Made by a program: the position numbers and the translations under genes. From a virus: 52,507 bases of DNA. This document shows, piece after piece, positions 26,697-33,625 of this stretch; position 1 is the first letter of the stretch, and every line of letters begins with the position of its first letter. The notes below the pieces were generated by a model. That model made no database searches. It saw only the letters and a list, made by a program, of their open reading frames with translations, and was not told where the DNA came from. The DNA lies in IMG/VR virus record IMGVR_UViG_3300045999_003393, positions 1 through 52,507 of that record. One strand, 5' to 3'.

Positions 26697-27455
26697 ATGC
26701 AAGAGTTGTACGGGGTTATTGGATCAACCAATGAGGTTGAGCCATCCACAGTAATTGCTTCATTGGGGGATGTCTCCACAAAGGTTATGTACGTCGTGCC
26801 GTGGTACGGCAACAAGAAAGTGTCGGCATCCATGGAGATTGTTTACGACTGGATGTTGGATAACGACGCAATGTTTTCCTTGGTTGTCAGCAACGAGGGG
26901 CGTAAACCACCTAAGGTTCTCATGGACAAGGCTAAGGAAACGATTGAGTCCGACGATGTTGACTTTGATATCATCAACATACTTGCTGAACGTGATATCA
27001 AAGGTATTGCTTTGCTCGTTTGGGATGAGAGCCACCCTGAGCGATCCATTGAGATTGCCACATCCTGCATTGAATCAGGTATCCCTTCACTAGAACTCAC
27101 CAATGGACTGACCCCGATCATTATTGATGAGGTGTCTGAGCCTGAGAAGCCTGTCAGTGACGCAGAACTCCCTAGCGTTGGGGAGATGTCTTTTGATGAA
27201 GAGACCCTTCAGGTTATGCCAGCCGCATCTGTAAAGCGGATGGCTCGTGATGCCGGTCATGATGTGAAGACCAAAGAGGAAGCAATCCGTGTGCTTGTGG
27301 GCAACAACACCCATGAGGAAGACCCAAAGGAAAGCGACGGGGAGATCAGCACAATCATTGTGCTGTTCAACAACGGTGTTGAACTTGGGTTTAAGGGAGA
27401 CCCAGAACTTTTAAATAAAATGTTCAAGATGGTTGTCAGCCACACTACCCACTGA
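26697..27455 (+). CDS. Hypothetical protein, alpha/beta body with acidic linker
   Basis: 252 residues from ATG 26697 with AGGAG 5 bases upstream; the longer frame back to 26592 has no ribosome site. The first 150 residues look Rossmann-like (VMYVVPWYGNKK, IKGIALLVWDES), followed by an acidic linker and a small helical segment (ASVKRMARDAGHDVKTKEEA) that resembles a short SAP/HeH-type module. It is the last rightward gene before the terminator. Function unknown. Confidence 0.75.
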   Translation: MQELYGVIGSTNEVEPSTVIASLGDVSTKVMYVVPWYGNKKVSASMEIVYDWMLDNDAMFSLVVSNEGRKPPKVLMDKAKETIESDDVDFDIINILAERDIKGIALLVWDESHPERSIEIATSCIESGIPSLELTNGLTPIIIDEVSEPEKPVSDAELPSVGEMSFDEETLQVMPAASVKRMARDAGHDVKTKEEAIRVLVGNNTHEEDPKESDGEISTIIVLFNNGVELGFKGDPELLNKMFKMVVSHTTH

Positions 27456-27478
27456 TACAGTGCTCCATGACATACCGA

Positions 27479-27584
27479 TGTGAGTAATCACATTGGGCTA
27501 AATAAAAAACGTGGTTCCCCCACCACATGAAAAACCCCTAGCGCACGGCTAGGGGTTTTTCTATTACTCACAACTGTGAGTAAT
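27479..27584. repeat. TGTGAGTAAT inverted/direct repeats flanking terminator
   Basis: TGTGAGTAATCACA at 27479-27492 is itself an inverted repeat (TGTGA/TCACA, 4-base gap). Its first 12 bases recur at 27575-27586 as the right arm of a perfect 10-bp palindrome, ATTACTCACA/TGTGAGTAAT, at 27563-27584. One copy lies on each side of the terminator, in the convergent gap between the rightward and leftward operons, so they are a candidate protein-binding site. Confidence 0.6.
27530..27560. terminator. Bidirectional rho-independent terminator
   Basis: AAAAACCCCTAGC (27530-27542) pairs perfectly with GCTAGGGGTTTTT (27548-27560) across a 5-base loop. The A-run on one side and T-run on the other allow it to work for both strands. 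It lies between the rightward structural block (stop 27455) and the leftward small operon (stop 27593), ending both. Confidence 0.95.
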
Positions 27585-27592
27585 CAGTGAGT

Positions 27593-27709
27593 TCACTTCT
27601 TCTTCTTTGGGTCGGCTTTCTTTGCTGAAGCCTTCTTGCTGTTCTTTGGTCCCTTGCCGAAGCCGGGGTCTTTCTTGTCCTTGAGACCACACCCACATGA
27701 TGCACACAT
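27593..27709 (-). CDS. Cys/Lys-rich small phage protein (38 aa)
   Basis: On the minus strand, ATG (27707-27709) follows GGGAGGT about 8-9 bases upstream and opens 38 codons to TGA. The product starts MCASCGCG and continues with a Lys/Pro-rich tail ending KKKK. The CxxCxC cluster suggests metal binding and the rest is basic and disordered. Proteins of this layout occur in many phages, without known function. It is the last gene of the leftward operon, 33 bases before the shared terminator. Confidence 0.75.
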   Translation of the reverse strand: MCASCGCGLKDKKDPGFGKGPKNSKKASAKKADPKKKK

Positions 27710-27711
27710 AA

Positions 27712-27960
27712 TCACTTACCTCCCTTCCGGTGTTTCGCTGTCTTTTCTGCGATGCTCTTGGGCTGGGGAACAAACTGCTTTCCCTTTTTGTTTCCTTCAG
27801 CCTTGGCTTTATTGGTAGCGGCTTTCTCTTGTGGAGACAATTCATTCCACGCCTTATCAGGAAGGTACCGCTTCTTGCCCTTTGACTCTGAACCATCAGA
27901 AGTGCGCCACTTCTCTTTAGTCCACTTGTCTAAATCCTTCTGTGGTTCTTTCTTAGCCAT
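27712..27960 (-). CDS. Small basic protein, DUF5872-like
   Basis: 82 residues, starting at ATG 27958-27960 with AAGGAC upstream on the minus strand; the longer frame to 28032 lacks support. The pattern WTKEKWRTSDGSESKGKKRY, then LPDKAWNELSPQEKAA, is characteristic of a small phage/marine protein family I remember as DUF5872 (name unverified). It is Lys-rich and ends HRKGGK. It sits in a row of similar basic proteins, each with its own ribosome site. Confidence 0.72.
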   Translation of the reverse strand: MAKKEPQKDLDKWTKEKWRTSDGSESKGKKRYLPDKAWNELSPQEKAATNKAKAEGNKKGKQFVPQPKSIAEKTAKHRKGGK

Positions 27961-27962
27961 GG

Positions 27963-28154
27963 TCAGTCCTTGTACCCACCACCGGCTTCCTTGTACCGTT
28001 TGGCAAGGAGTTGGGCTTTTCGTGCTGACCATTCACCGGGGTCTCCCCCTTTTGTGCCAGCCTTAATCTCGTTGAAGAGACGCTTACGAAGGGCTGGCTT
28101 TGTGTAGTTACCAGCCTCGTTCACTTTTGATTCAGTCTTCTTTTTAGAAGCCAT
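27963..28154 (-). CDS. Small basic protein (SKVNEAGNYTK type)
   Basis: 63 residues from ATG 28152-28154 (GAGGAG 8 bases upstream on the minus strand). The motifs SKVNEAGNYTKPALRKRLF and GEWSARKAQLLAKRYKEAGG are shared by short proteins of many phages and environmental viruses (DUF6321-type in my memory, unverified). The ATG overlaps the TAA of the gene upstream. The role may be nucleic-acid binding or virion packaging, but that is inference from its charge. Confidence 0.75.
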   Translation of the reverse strand: MASKKKTESKVNEAGNYTKPALRKRLFNEIKAGTKGGDPGEWSARKAQLLAKRYKEAGGGYKD

Positions 28155-28372
28155 TATGCAGACTCCTCATCAGGGTTATTCTTTTCTTTTTGTATATTGG
28201 AGATCTGCTCTGCCCGTAGTTCTGCCTCTTCCATATGCTCAGGATGGGCAAACTGACTTGAAAGTACTTCTGACTTATGGGCAACATAACCCTTTGCCGC
28301 TCGCATAGTCCTTTTTGCCACTTCATCTCTGGGGGCATCAAACCATTCTGACATACGACTTTTCTTAGCCAT
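28154..28372 (-). CDS. Small hypothetical helical protein (72 aa)
   Basis: ATG 28370-28372 is used because AAGGAG lies 8 bases upstream; an in-frame ATG at 28378 is only 2 bases from it. The product is helical, beginning MAKKSRMSEWFDAPRDEVAK and ending in an acidic tail. No family is recognised. It overlaps neighbours at both ends (1 base each), so it is translated as part of the operon. Confidence 0.68.
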   Translation of the reverse strand: MAKKSRMSEWFDAPRDEVAKRTMRAAKGYVAHKSEVLSSQFAHPEHMEEAELRAEQISNIQKEKNNPDEESA

Positions 28373-28662
28373 CACCATTTCTCCTTGTTAGCCCAGTAGG
28401 CGGCTGACATCTTTCCCTTGGCAATGTTTTTAGCGTGACGAGCCTTGAATGACGCACGTTTATCTTTCATGCGCTCAGACTCTCCAGCCTTGGGCTTACC
28501 GGCAGTCTCGGCACCCTGCTCACCAAAGCGGATGGTCTTTACCTTGTCGCCTTCTTTGGCAACAACAATGTGCGACTTAGTTGGGTGGTCAGGCGTACGC
28601 TTTGGTTTGTTGTAACCATCAACACCTGCCCGTTCAAGACGGGGATCTTTTTTACTTGCCAC
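28372..28662 (-). CDS. Small basic protein (RLERAG...GKPKAGES type)
   Basis: 96 residues from a GTG at 28660-28662 with AGGAG upstream on the minus strand. The sequence (KDPRLERAGVDGYNKPKRTP, then KSHIVVAKEGDKVKTIRFGE and MSAAYWANKEKW) belongs to a short, widely spread phage protein type with no assigned function. It is Lys/Arg-rich throughout. It lies directly downstream of the Dps-like gene. Confidence 0.75.
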   Translation of the reverse strand: MASKKDPRLERAGVDGYNKPKRTPDHPTKSHIVVAKEGDKVKTIRFGEQGAETAGKPKAGESERMKDKRASFKARHAKNIAKGKMSAAYWANKEKW

Positions 28663-28670
28663 GGGAACTC

Positions 28671-29105
28671 CTATTTCGTTGATGCTTTAAGTTGCCAACG
28701 CCATTTCATATGCATATCAATGCGGTCAGCAAGTAAGTTGGCGATGCCCTGCTGTTTATCTTTAGTTGCCTGATCAAACGCTTCGTTAAGACGCTCAAGC
28801 AAGATGTCGTTAGCCTTCATCAGAGAACCAGCCATTGCCTTTGGACTTGGTTGTACATCCTTGAATTCAATGGTTCGTAGATCAATAAACTTCTGAAGGT
28901 TGAAAGGTGCGTAGTCGTCAAGTTTGCGGATGTTTTCTGCAAGTGGATCAATGGAACCGTACACATCCTCATAGATGTCGGAGAACAAAGAGTGGTACTG
29001 GCTGAAGTCCTGACCTTCCACGTTCCAATGGTACCCATGAGCCATGAAGTAGAAAGTAACTACATCGGACATGACCACTTTCAGCGATTTAATTAAATCT
29101 TTCAC
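28671..29105 (-). CDS. dps: Dps-like ferritin family protein
   Basis: 144 residues from GTG 29103-29105, where GGAG lies 5 bases upstream on the minus strand. The signature HGYHWNVEGQDFSQYHSLFS and the DPLAENIRKLDD segment match the Dps ferroxidase region (His, Asp/Glu residues shared between subunits), and LLADRIDMHMKWRWQL resembles the fifth helix. Dps proteins store iron and protect DNA from oxidative damage. It heads the leftward operon of basic proteins, all likely to act on DNA or in the virion. Confidence 0.85.
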   Translation of the reverse strand: MKDLIKSLKVVMSDVVTFYFMAHGYHWNVEGQDFSQYHSLFSDIYEDVYGSIDPLAENIRKLDDYAPFNLQKFIDLRTIEFKDVQPSPKAMAGSLMKANDILLERLNEAFDQATKDKQQGIANLLADRIDMHMKWRWQLKASTK

Positions 29106-29193
29106 TTTGTCTCCAGTGCTCGGCAAATTACAGAATATCACTCTGTGACGTGTGTTGCAGAGGGACAAAAAAGGTGATAACGTCCTCCACCTC
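29106..29193. promoter_or_regulatory. Divergent promoter region between operons C and D
   Basis: This 88-base stretch separates the leftward Dps operon from the rightward replication operon. On the minus strand, TGA followed by TATTCT (29132-29137) is a good extended -10 with a start near 29125, about 20 bases before the dps GTG. The matching rightward promoter is not obvious from the bases; TATCACT at 29136-29142 is the nearest candidate. Confidence 0.45.
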
Positions 29194-30420
29194 ATGGGAA
29201 CCAGTAATGTCTTCGGGGGTAGATTTATTGCTGTTCCTGAGTGGTCCGTGGACTACATCAACGAGCACGGGCAACCCCGAGACTTGCAGATTCTGGTCAC
29301 GTTGGTGTCCATGATGAGCCTCAACACCAAAGAGATTGACGCTTCCATTTCCGACATCGCCATCAAATCACGCACTTCCAAAGAGACTGTTAAGCGGTCA
29401 TTGAAGTGGTTGGAACAACACCACATCATTAATATTGTACGACGACCACGCCCCGCATCTTCGGTATATAAAGTGCATTATACACAGAAGGTAATAGGGT
29501 CACCCATGACCCCATATGGGGTCACCCATGACCCTATTATAGGGTCACCCATGACCCTATCCAATGAGGTTGATAGGGTCACCCATGACCCTATTGAAAT
29601 CAAAGAAACTCCAGCGTGTGACCAGCAAAACGAAAACCATAGAGTAATAATAGATAAAGAGATACATAGAGAATTATTAAAGAGGGCCGAGGGCGACATG
29701 ATCATTGGGGCAGACCCAGATAAACCTGAACAGACCAAGCAGTCAGAAACCAAACGGAAGCCACGCCCAGAGGTCAACGACCTGACGAACTACTTCGTCT
29801 ACCATCCACGGTCTGTCATGAACTGCTCGTACACCTTTCAGGACATGAACATCCTTCGGCGCAACATCCGGTTACTACTTGACGGTGGTCTTACCCGACC
29901 CACCATCAAGGGAATGATTGACCGGTTTTTCACCAACGAGCGGTTCATCAAAGCCGACTCCCCCGTGCTCATGTTCTGCACCAAGTCAGTACAGACCAGT
30001 CTCATGGAGAACATGCCAGTCACGTTGGATGACGACATGGGAGTGACCCTGCGGTTCCTGATGTCAGACTTTGACCGGTCAGGTATCAACCTTCCGTGGA
30101 ATGATGCCTTTGACAGTGTGATCCAGCAGGCTGTCATCCTCCGTGGATTAGATGCCTCCTACCGCTACCCTGAGTTGGTGGCTAGTATCATTGACACATC
30201 GTTTGATACCCCGAACTTCCAGCCCATGTTGAGTGCTTTAAACTCACTGGTTCGCTGGCATTTGGATGAGGAAGATGTTGATGTATCAGATATACATTCA
30301 ACATTATCTGATATTCCATTGCCAAAAGAATTGCTGTCAACAACAAAACAGAGCATTAGACCAGCGGCAGATAGCATAGTTTCTGCTGTGTACAACTACC
30401 GACGCATCAATCGTAACTAA
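29194..30420 (+). CDS. Replication initiator-like protein with winged helix
   Basis: 408 residues from ATG 29194; the frame extends upstream to GTG 29152 or TTG 29155, but none of the starts has a clear ribosome site. Residues about 27-96 form a winged-helix domain (DLQILVTLVSMMSLNTKEID, then SKETVKRSLKWLEQ and a wing ending YKVHY). The middle (about 101-135) encodes the four-copy repeat array described separately, and the rest is helical. It is the first gene before a DnaC-like loader, so it is a likely O/DnaD-type initiator. No ATPase motif is present. Confidence 0.78.
   Translation: MGTSNVFGGRFIAVPEWSVDYINEHGQPRDLQILVTLVSMMSLNTKEIDASISDIAIKSRTSKETVKRSLKWLEQHHIINIVRRPRPASSVYKVHYTQKVIGSPMTPYGVTHDPIIGSPMTLSNEVDRVTHDPIEIKETPACDQQNENHRVIIDKEIHRELLKRAEGDMIIGADPDKPEQTKQSETKRKPRPEVNDLTNYFVYHPRSVMNCSYTFQDMNILRRNIRLLLDGGLTRPTIKGMIDRFFTNERFIKADSPVLMFCTKSVQTSLMENMPVTLDDDMGVTLRFLMSDFDRSGINLPWNDAFDSVIQQAVILRGLDASYRYPELVASIIDTSFDTPNFQPMLSALNSLVRWHLDEEDVDVSDIHSTLSDIPLPKELLSTTKQSIRPAADSIVSAVYNYRRINRN
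29494..29594. repeat. Iteron-like array: candidate replication origin
   Basis: Four copies of GGGTCACCCATGACCC begin at 29497, 29519, 29542 and 29576 (steps of 22, 23 and 34 bases, close to 2, 2 and 3 helix turns). Each has arms GGGTCA/TGACCC around CCCA, and the outer bases add ATA and TAT. Because 22 and 34 are not multiples of 3, the copies are read in two alternating frames, so the repeats are conserved as DNA rather than as peptide. The host gene encodes a winged-helix initiator, as in oriλ inside gene O. Confidence 0.8.
29626..29684. other. A+T-rich stretch beside the iterons (possible unwinding element)
   Basis: Immediately downstream of the repeats, still inside the initiator gene, the sequence becomes A-rich and A+T-rich (29641-29682 has about one G or C in five). 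Such stretches next to iterons often serve as the site where the duplex first opens. Being in a coding region it is constrained by an ordinary peptide, which makes the low G+C less easily explained by codon choice. Confidence 0.5.
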
Positions 30421-30428
30421 GGAGTTCC

Positions 30429-31037
30429 ATGTCACAGACATATGTTGTTCCGACCGACTGGAAGTCGGAGAAGTGGTGGCGTAATCGCCCCGTAGACGAA
30501 CGCATGTTCCATTCTCGGGTACCCAATCGTTGGCGTTCTATCGGGCTAGATGACCTGACCATTTCCGACAAGGCGATGAAGTCAATCAACCACTGGGTTC
30601 ACAACTACGAGTTTGGTAACTCACTGATCCTGACCGGTGTCAACGGCAGTGGAAAGAGTGTTACCTCACAGGCGATCCTTCAGTACCTGATTCGTGAAAA
30701 AGGCGTGTCAGGTCGGTTCATTAGCGCAGACCGCTACATTGACATGCTGAAGGATTCCTTTGAAGGAGACAACGGTCTTCTCCCAGAGATGTACTCAATG
30801 CCTTACCTCTTGAAGTACATCCAAGGTGTCTTTGATGTCGTGGTGCTAGATGGTGTCGGGCAGGAACGTCAAACCGATTACTCAGTCCATGAGGTGGGTT
30901 CTTTGATTCGTCGTCGTTATGAGGACTCTCGTACGACGATCATCACCACGACGCTGTCACAGATTGACTTCACTCGTCGGTATGGTGACCGCATTGCCGT
31001 AGCAGTCTCTGACATGACGGGTATTCGGATCGCCTGA
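30429..31037 (+). CDS. DnaC-like helicase loader (AAA+ ATPase)
   Basis: 202 residues from ATG 30429 with AAGGAG. It contains a Walker A GVNGSGKS at about 74-81, Walker B VVVLDGVGQE at about 137-146, and an RTTIITTT sensor-like segment. The family loads DnaB on single-stranded DNA at origins. Its place right after the initiator and two genes before the helicase mirrors phage loader arrangements. The C-terminus overlaps the next ATG by one base. Confidence 0.85.
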   Translation: MSQTYVVPTDWKSEKWWRNRPVDERMFHSRVPNRWRSIGLDDLTISDKAMKSINHWVHNYEFGNSLILTGVNGSGKSVTSQAILQYLIREKGVSGRFISADRYIDMLKDSFEGDNGLLPEMYSMPYLLKYIQGVFDVVVLDGVGQERQTDYSVHEVGSLIRRRYEDSRTTIITTTLSQIDFTRRYGDRIAVAVSDMTGIRIA

Positions 31038-31480
31038 TGGAAAAGAACGACATTCATCCCGTGTCCCGTATCAAACAGGTCACCATGTTTGAAGGAGTTC
31101 TTGCATCCCCACCATCAACCATCGTTGGCAAGGTTAAGGGTGCTTACCATAAGCGAACATCTGACTGGTCATCTGTGATACCCCTATGGACTGTTCATGA
31201 TATGCCGATGCGGTCGCTCTCTGATTGCGTTAACCGGCGGGGCATCGCTACTCATGTCATCACTTTCCTTTCCCCTGATGCGGTTGATCCAATTGAGAAG
31301 TGGCTAATCCGTAAAGGTGTAAGCACCCCAGTTTTGTGGTACCCATCAATTATTGAGTTCGCAAGTGACTTGGTCTACGACCGTTCTGTTGCGGTTGTAT
31401 ACACACCACATGAGGACTATTCTTCAATTCTTGGATTGCGTGGTAAAGTTGTCAGCCCTGACAAGCCGTGGAGCATTTGA
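31037..31480 (+). CDS. Unknown protein between loader and helicase
   Basis: 147 residues from ATG 31037, overlapping the loader stop by one base; its own TGA overlaps the helicase ATG. The sequence has several beta-alpha stretches (ATHVITFLSPDAVDPI, then VAVVYTPHEDYSSILG) and no recognised motif. Its fixed place inside the replisome operon implies a function in helicase loading or assembly, but this is only context. Confidence 0.75.
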   Translation: MEKNDIHPVSRIKQVTMFEGVLASPPSTIVGKVKGAYHKRTSDWSSVIPLWTVHDMPMRSLSDCVNRRGIATHVITFLSPDAVDPIEKWLIRKGVSTPVLWYPSIIEFASDLVYDRSVAVVYTPHEDYSSILGLRGKVVSPDKPWSI

Positions 31481-32733
31481 TGTCGTCTAGCGAACTCTTA
31501 CTTATCTCAAAGATCATTCAAGAGAAAGACATCAACACCCCGGTTCGTGCAGGACTCAAGCCTGACCACTTCTCATCAACGTGGTCACCCATCTGGGAAT
31601 GGTTGCTTGACTTCAACCGCACCCATGGTGCTCTTCCTACAGACCGTGTGTTCAGCCAACAGTACGGGGACATCCAACTAGAAGACGCAACTGACGAGAC
31701 ATTCTCCCGTCTGCTGGACGAGGTGTTTGACTCTTACCGTCAGCGAATCATCGTTGACGCTTTGTCGTCTGCTATTCCAGCAATCAATGACAACGACATC
31801 AACACTGCTATCAGTTCGTTGTCGTCAGCCATTCAGAAATCCTCGGTAGAGGCATCACGTCTTCGTGACATTGACATCATTCAGAACTGGGAGAACCGCC
31901 TTGCTCGTTACGATGAGATGCGTCAACAACCCAATGCTCTTCGTGGCATTCCTACCGGATTCCATGGGCTTGACCGAATTACCCACGGACTACGTCCACA
32001 GCAGTTCATCGTCTTTGCCGGTGAACCCAAGCGTGGTAAGTCCCTCTTCGCTCTTATTCTCGCTAACTCCTCACACATCCACGGGAAACGGCCCCTCTTC
32101 GTTTCCTTTGAAATGAGTATTGAGGAACAAGAAGCACGTTATGACTCTCTGATATCCAAGGTTCCATACACACGCATTCTTAGTGGTGACCTTAACAAGG
32201 ATGATATGAAGAAGATTCGTCAAGCCTTGTCGCTACGCAAGCACATGCAACCCTTCGTGTTCAGTGAAGACACATCATCGCTTACGACTGTCAGTGCCCT
32301 CGCAGGAAAGATTCAGGAGTACAACCCTGACGTTCTGTTTGTTGACGGTGTGTATTTGATGGACGACGAGGAAGGTGAGCCAAAGGGATCACCACAGGCA
32401 TTGACCAACATCACTCGTTCTTTGAAACGGTTAGCACAGCGGTTTGATATCCCTGTCGTAGCCACCACTCAGGTTCTCTCATGGAAACTCCAAAACCGAA
32501 AGACCCGTGCGGTGACTGCTGACGCAATCGGATACACCTCTTCGTTTGCCCAAGATGCTGATCTGATTCTCGGTGTGGAGCGCAACCCAGATATGGATGA
32601 TCAAGCAATCATCCGTGTTGTGCTCGCTCGTACTGCCCCAACTGGAGAAGTCCACGTTAAGTGGGATTGGTCAACGATGGAGTTTGAAGAGATAAACGAC
32701 TATGACTCAAACATCAACCCCTCATACGACTAA
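31480..32733 (+). CDS. dnaB: Replicative DNA helicase, DnaB-like
   Basis: 417 residues from ATG 31480, chosen over GTG 31468 because ATG overlaps the previous stop. A DnaB-type N-terminal region is followed by RecA-fold core: GIPTGFHGLDRITHGL, Walker A GEPKRGKS (about 181-188), FVSFEMS and VLFVDGVY. It unwinds DNA ahead of the fork with the loader and the adjacent primase. The end overlaps the primase start by 32 bases. Confidence 0.93.
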   Translation: MSSSELLLISKIIQEKDINTPVRAGLKPDHFSSTWSPIWEWLLDFNRTHGALPTDRVFSQQYGDIQLEDATDETFSRLLDEVFDSYRQRIIVDALSSAIPAINDNDINTAISSLSSAIQKSSVEASRLRDIDIIQNWENRLARYDEMRQQPNALRGIPTGFHGLDRITHGLRPQQFIVFAGEPKRGKSLFALILANSSHIHGKRPLFVSFEMSIEEQEARYDSLISKVPYTRILSGDLNKDDMKKIRQALSLRKHMQPFVFSEDTSSLTTVSALAGKIQEYNPDVLFVDGVYLMDDEEGEPKGSPQALTNITRSLKRLAQRFDIPVVATTQVLSWKLQNRKTRAVTADAIGYTSSFAQDADLILGVERNPDMDDQAIIRVVLARTAPTGEVHVKWDWSTMEFEEINDYDSNINPSYD

Positions 32734-33625
32734 CCTCGCAGAAGTCCTACAGTCCGTAGGAGTAGAACTAAAGCGTGTCGGTGATCGGGAAATCACCGGC
32801 AAATGCCCAGTACACATACGCACTGTGGGGCGTGAAGACCGCTCACCTTCTTGGAGTATCAACGCCAACACTGGTCTATGGATCTGCTTTTCATGCGGTG
32901 CCCGTGGAACACTCTCGTCACTACTGGCAGAACTGACTGGGATTGAAGCCGGTCTTGAAATACAGAAGTTCTTGGTTTCCACGAACTTCAATAATCTCAC
33001 CCTTCCCAAAGAGGGTGAGGAAACTGTCTATGTGGATCGGGATGCTTTCTTTCGGTTTGACCGTGTGTCCGATGCCAAGTGTGCCTTCAAGAACCTAGAC
33101 CCAGACTTGGTACACCGATATGGAGTCCGTTGGAATCCCAAGTCAAAGGCGTGGGCGATCCCGATCATGTCTGCCACTGGTCGTTTAGATGGCTGGCAGG
33201 AAAAGAAGACTGGGTGGGTACGCAACTTCCCCGTAGGCGTAGAAAAGGGAAAGACCCTGTTTGGTATAGAACGCTTTCGCTCACGCACAGCCATCTTGGT
33301 GGAGTCCCCATTGGACATCATCCGATTTGCTGGGGTCTTTGAAAAACCACAGGCTTTAGCCACCTTCGGAGCACAGGTCTCAAAAGACCAGATGCACTTA
33401 GTAACCCATGTCGCTGATCGTGTTATTGTGGCTATGGACAACGACGAGGCTGGTATTGAATCCAGTAAGAAGTTGTACAAATTCATGAATCGTCCACGAA
33501 AAGGGTTGCTGTGGTGGAACTATGCTGGAACCTCAGCAAAGGATATCGGGGATATGACTGACGACGAAATAGAGAACGGTCTTAAAACAGCGACCGTCAT
33601 GCCACCGTGGATTCAAAATGTTTAA
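32702..33625 (+). CDS. DNA primase (DnaG type, short)
   Basis: 307 residues from ATG 32702. The N-terminus has a CHC2-type zinc finger (CPVH, then CFSCG near 66-71), followed by a Toprim domain with LVESPLD and AMDNDEAG, giving the catalytic Glu and Asp-x-Asp. The size is about half that of DnaG, with no helicase-binding C-terminal domain obvious. It synthesises RNA primers at the fork and is translated overlapping DnaB. Confidence 0.9.
   Translation: MTQTSTPHTTNLAEVLQSVGVELKRVGDREITGKCPVHIRTVGREDRSPSWSINANTGLWICFSCGARGTLSSLLAELTGIEAGLEIQKFLVSTNFNNLTLPKEGEETVYVDRDAFFRFDRVSDAKCAFKNLDPDLVHRYGVRWNPKSKAWAIPIMSATGRLDGWQEKKTGWVRNFPVGVEKGKTLFGIERFRSRTAILVESPLDIIRFAGVFEKPQALATFGAQVSKDQMHLVTHVADRVIVAMDNDEAGIESSKKLYKFMNRPRKGLLWWNYAGTSAKDIGDMTDDEIENGLKTATVMPPWIQNV

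Noticed and set aside
27456-27592. tRNA, small RNA or CRISPR array in the intergenic gap
   Set aside because: Only a terminator and two related palindromes are seen; no cloverleaf or regularly spaced direct repeats.
27564-27896. 110-codon minus-strand frame overlapping the small basic genes
   Set aside because: It runs in a different frame through two genes with good ribosome sites and recognisable family patterns and has none of its own.
29152-29193. Start of the initiator at GTG 29152 or TTG 29155
   Set aside because: Not excluded, but no ribosome site, no correctly spaced -10 and no protein features before ATG 29194; listed as an alternative only.
28671-29195. Longer Dps frame beginning at 29195
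   Set aside because: The additional residues overlap the divergent promoter region; GTG 29105 has a well-spaced GGAG.
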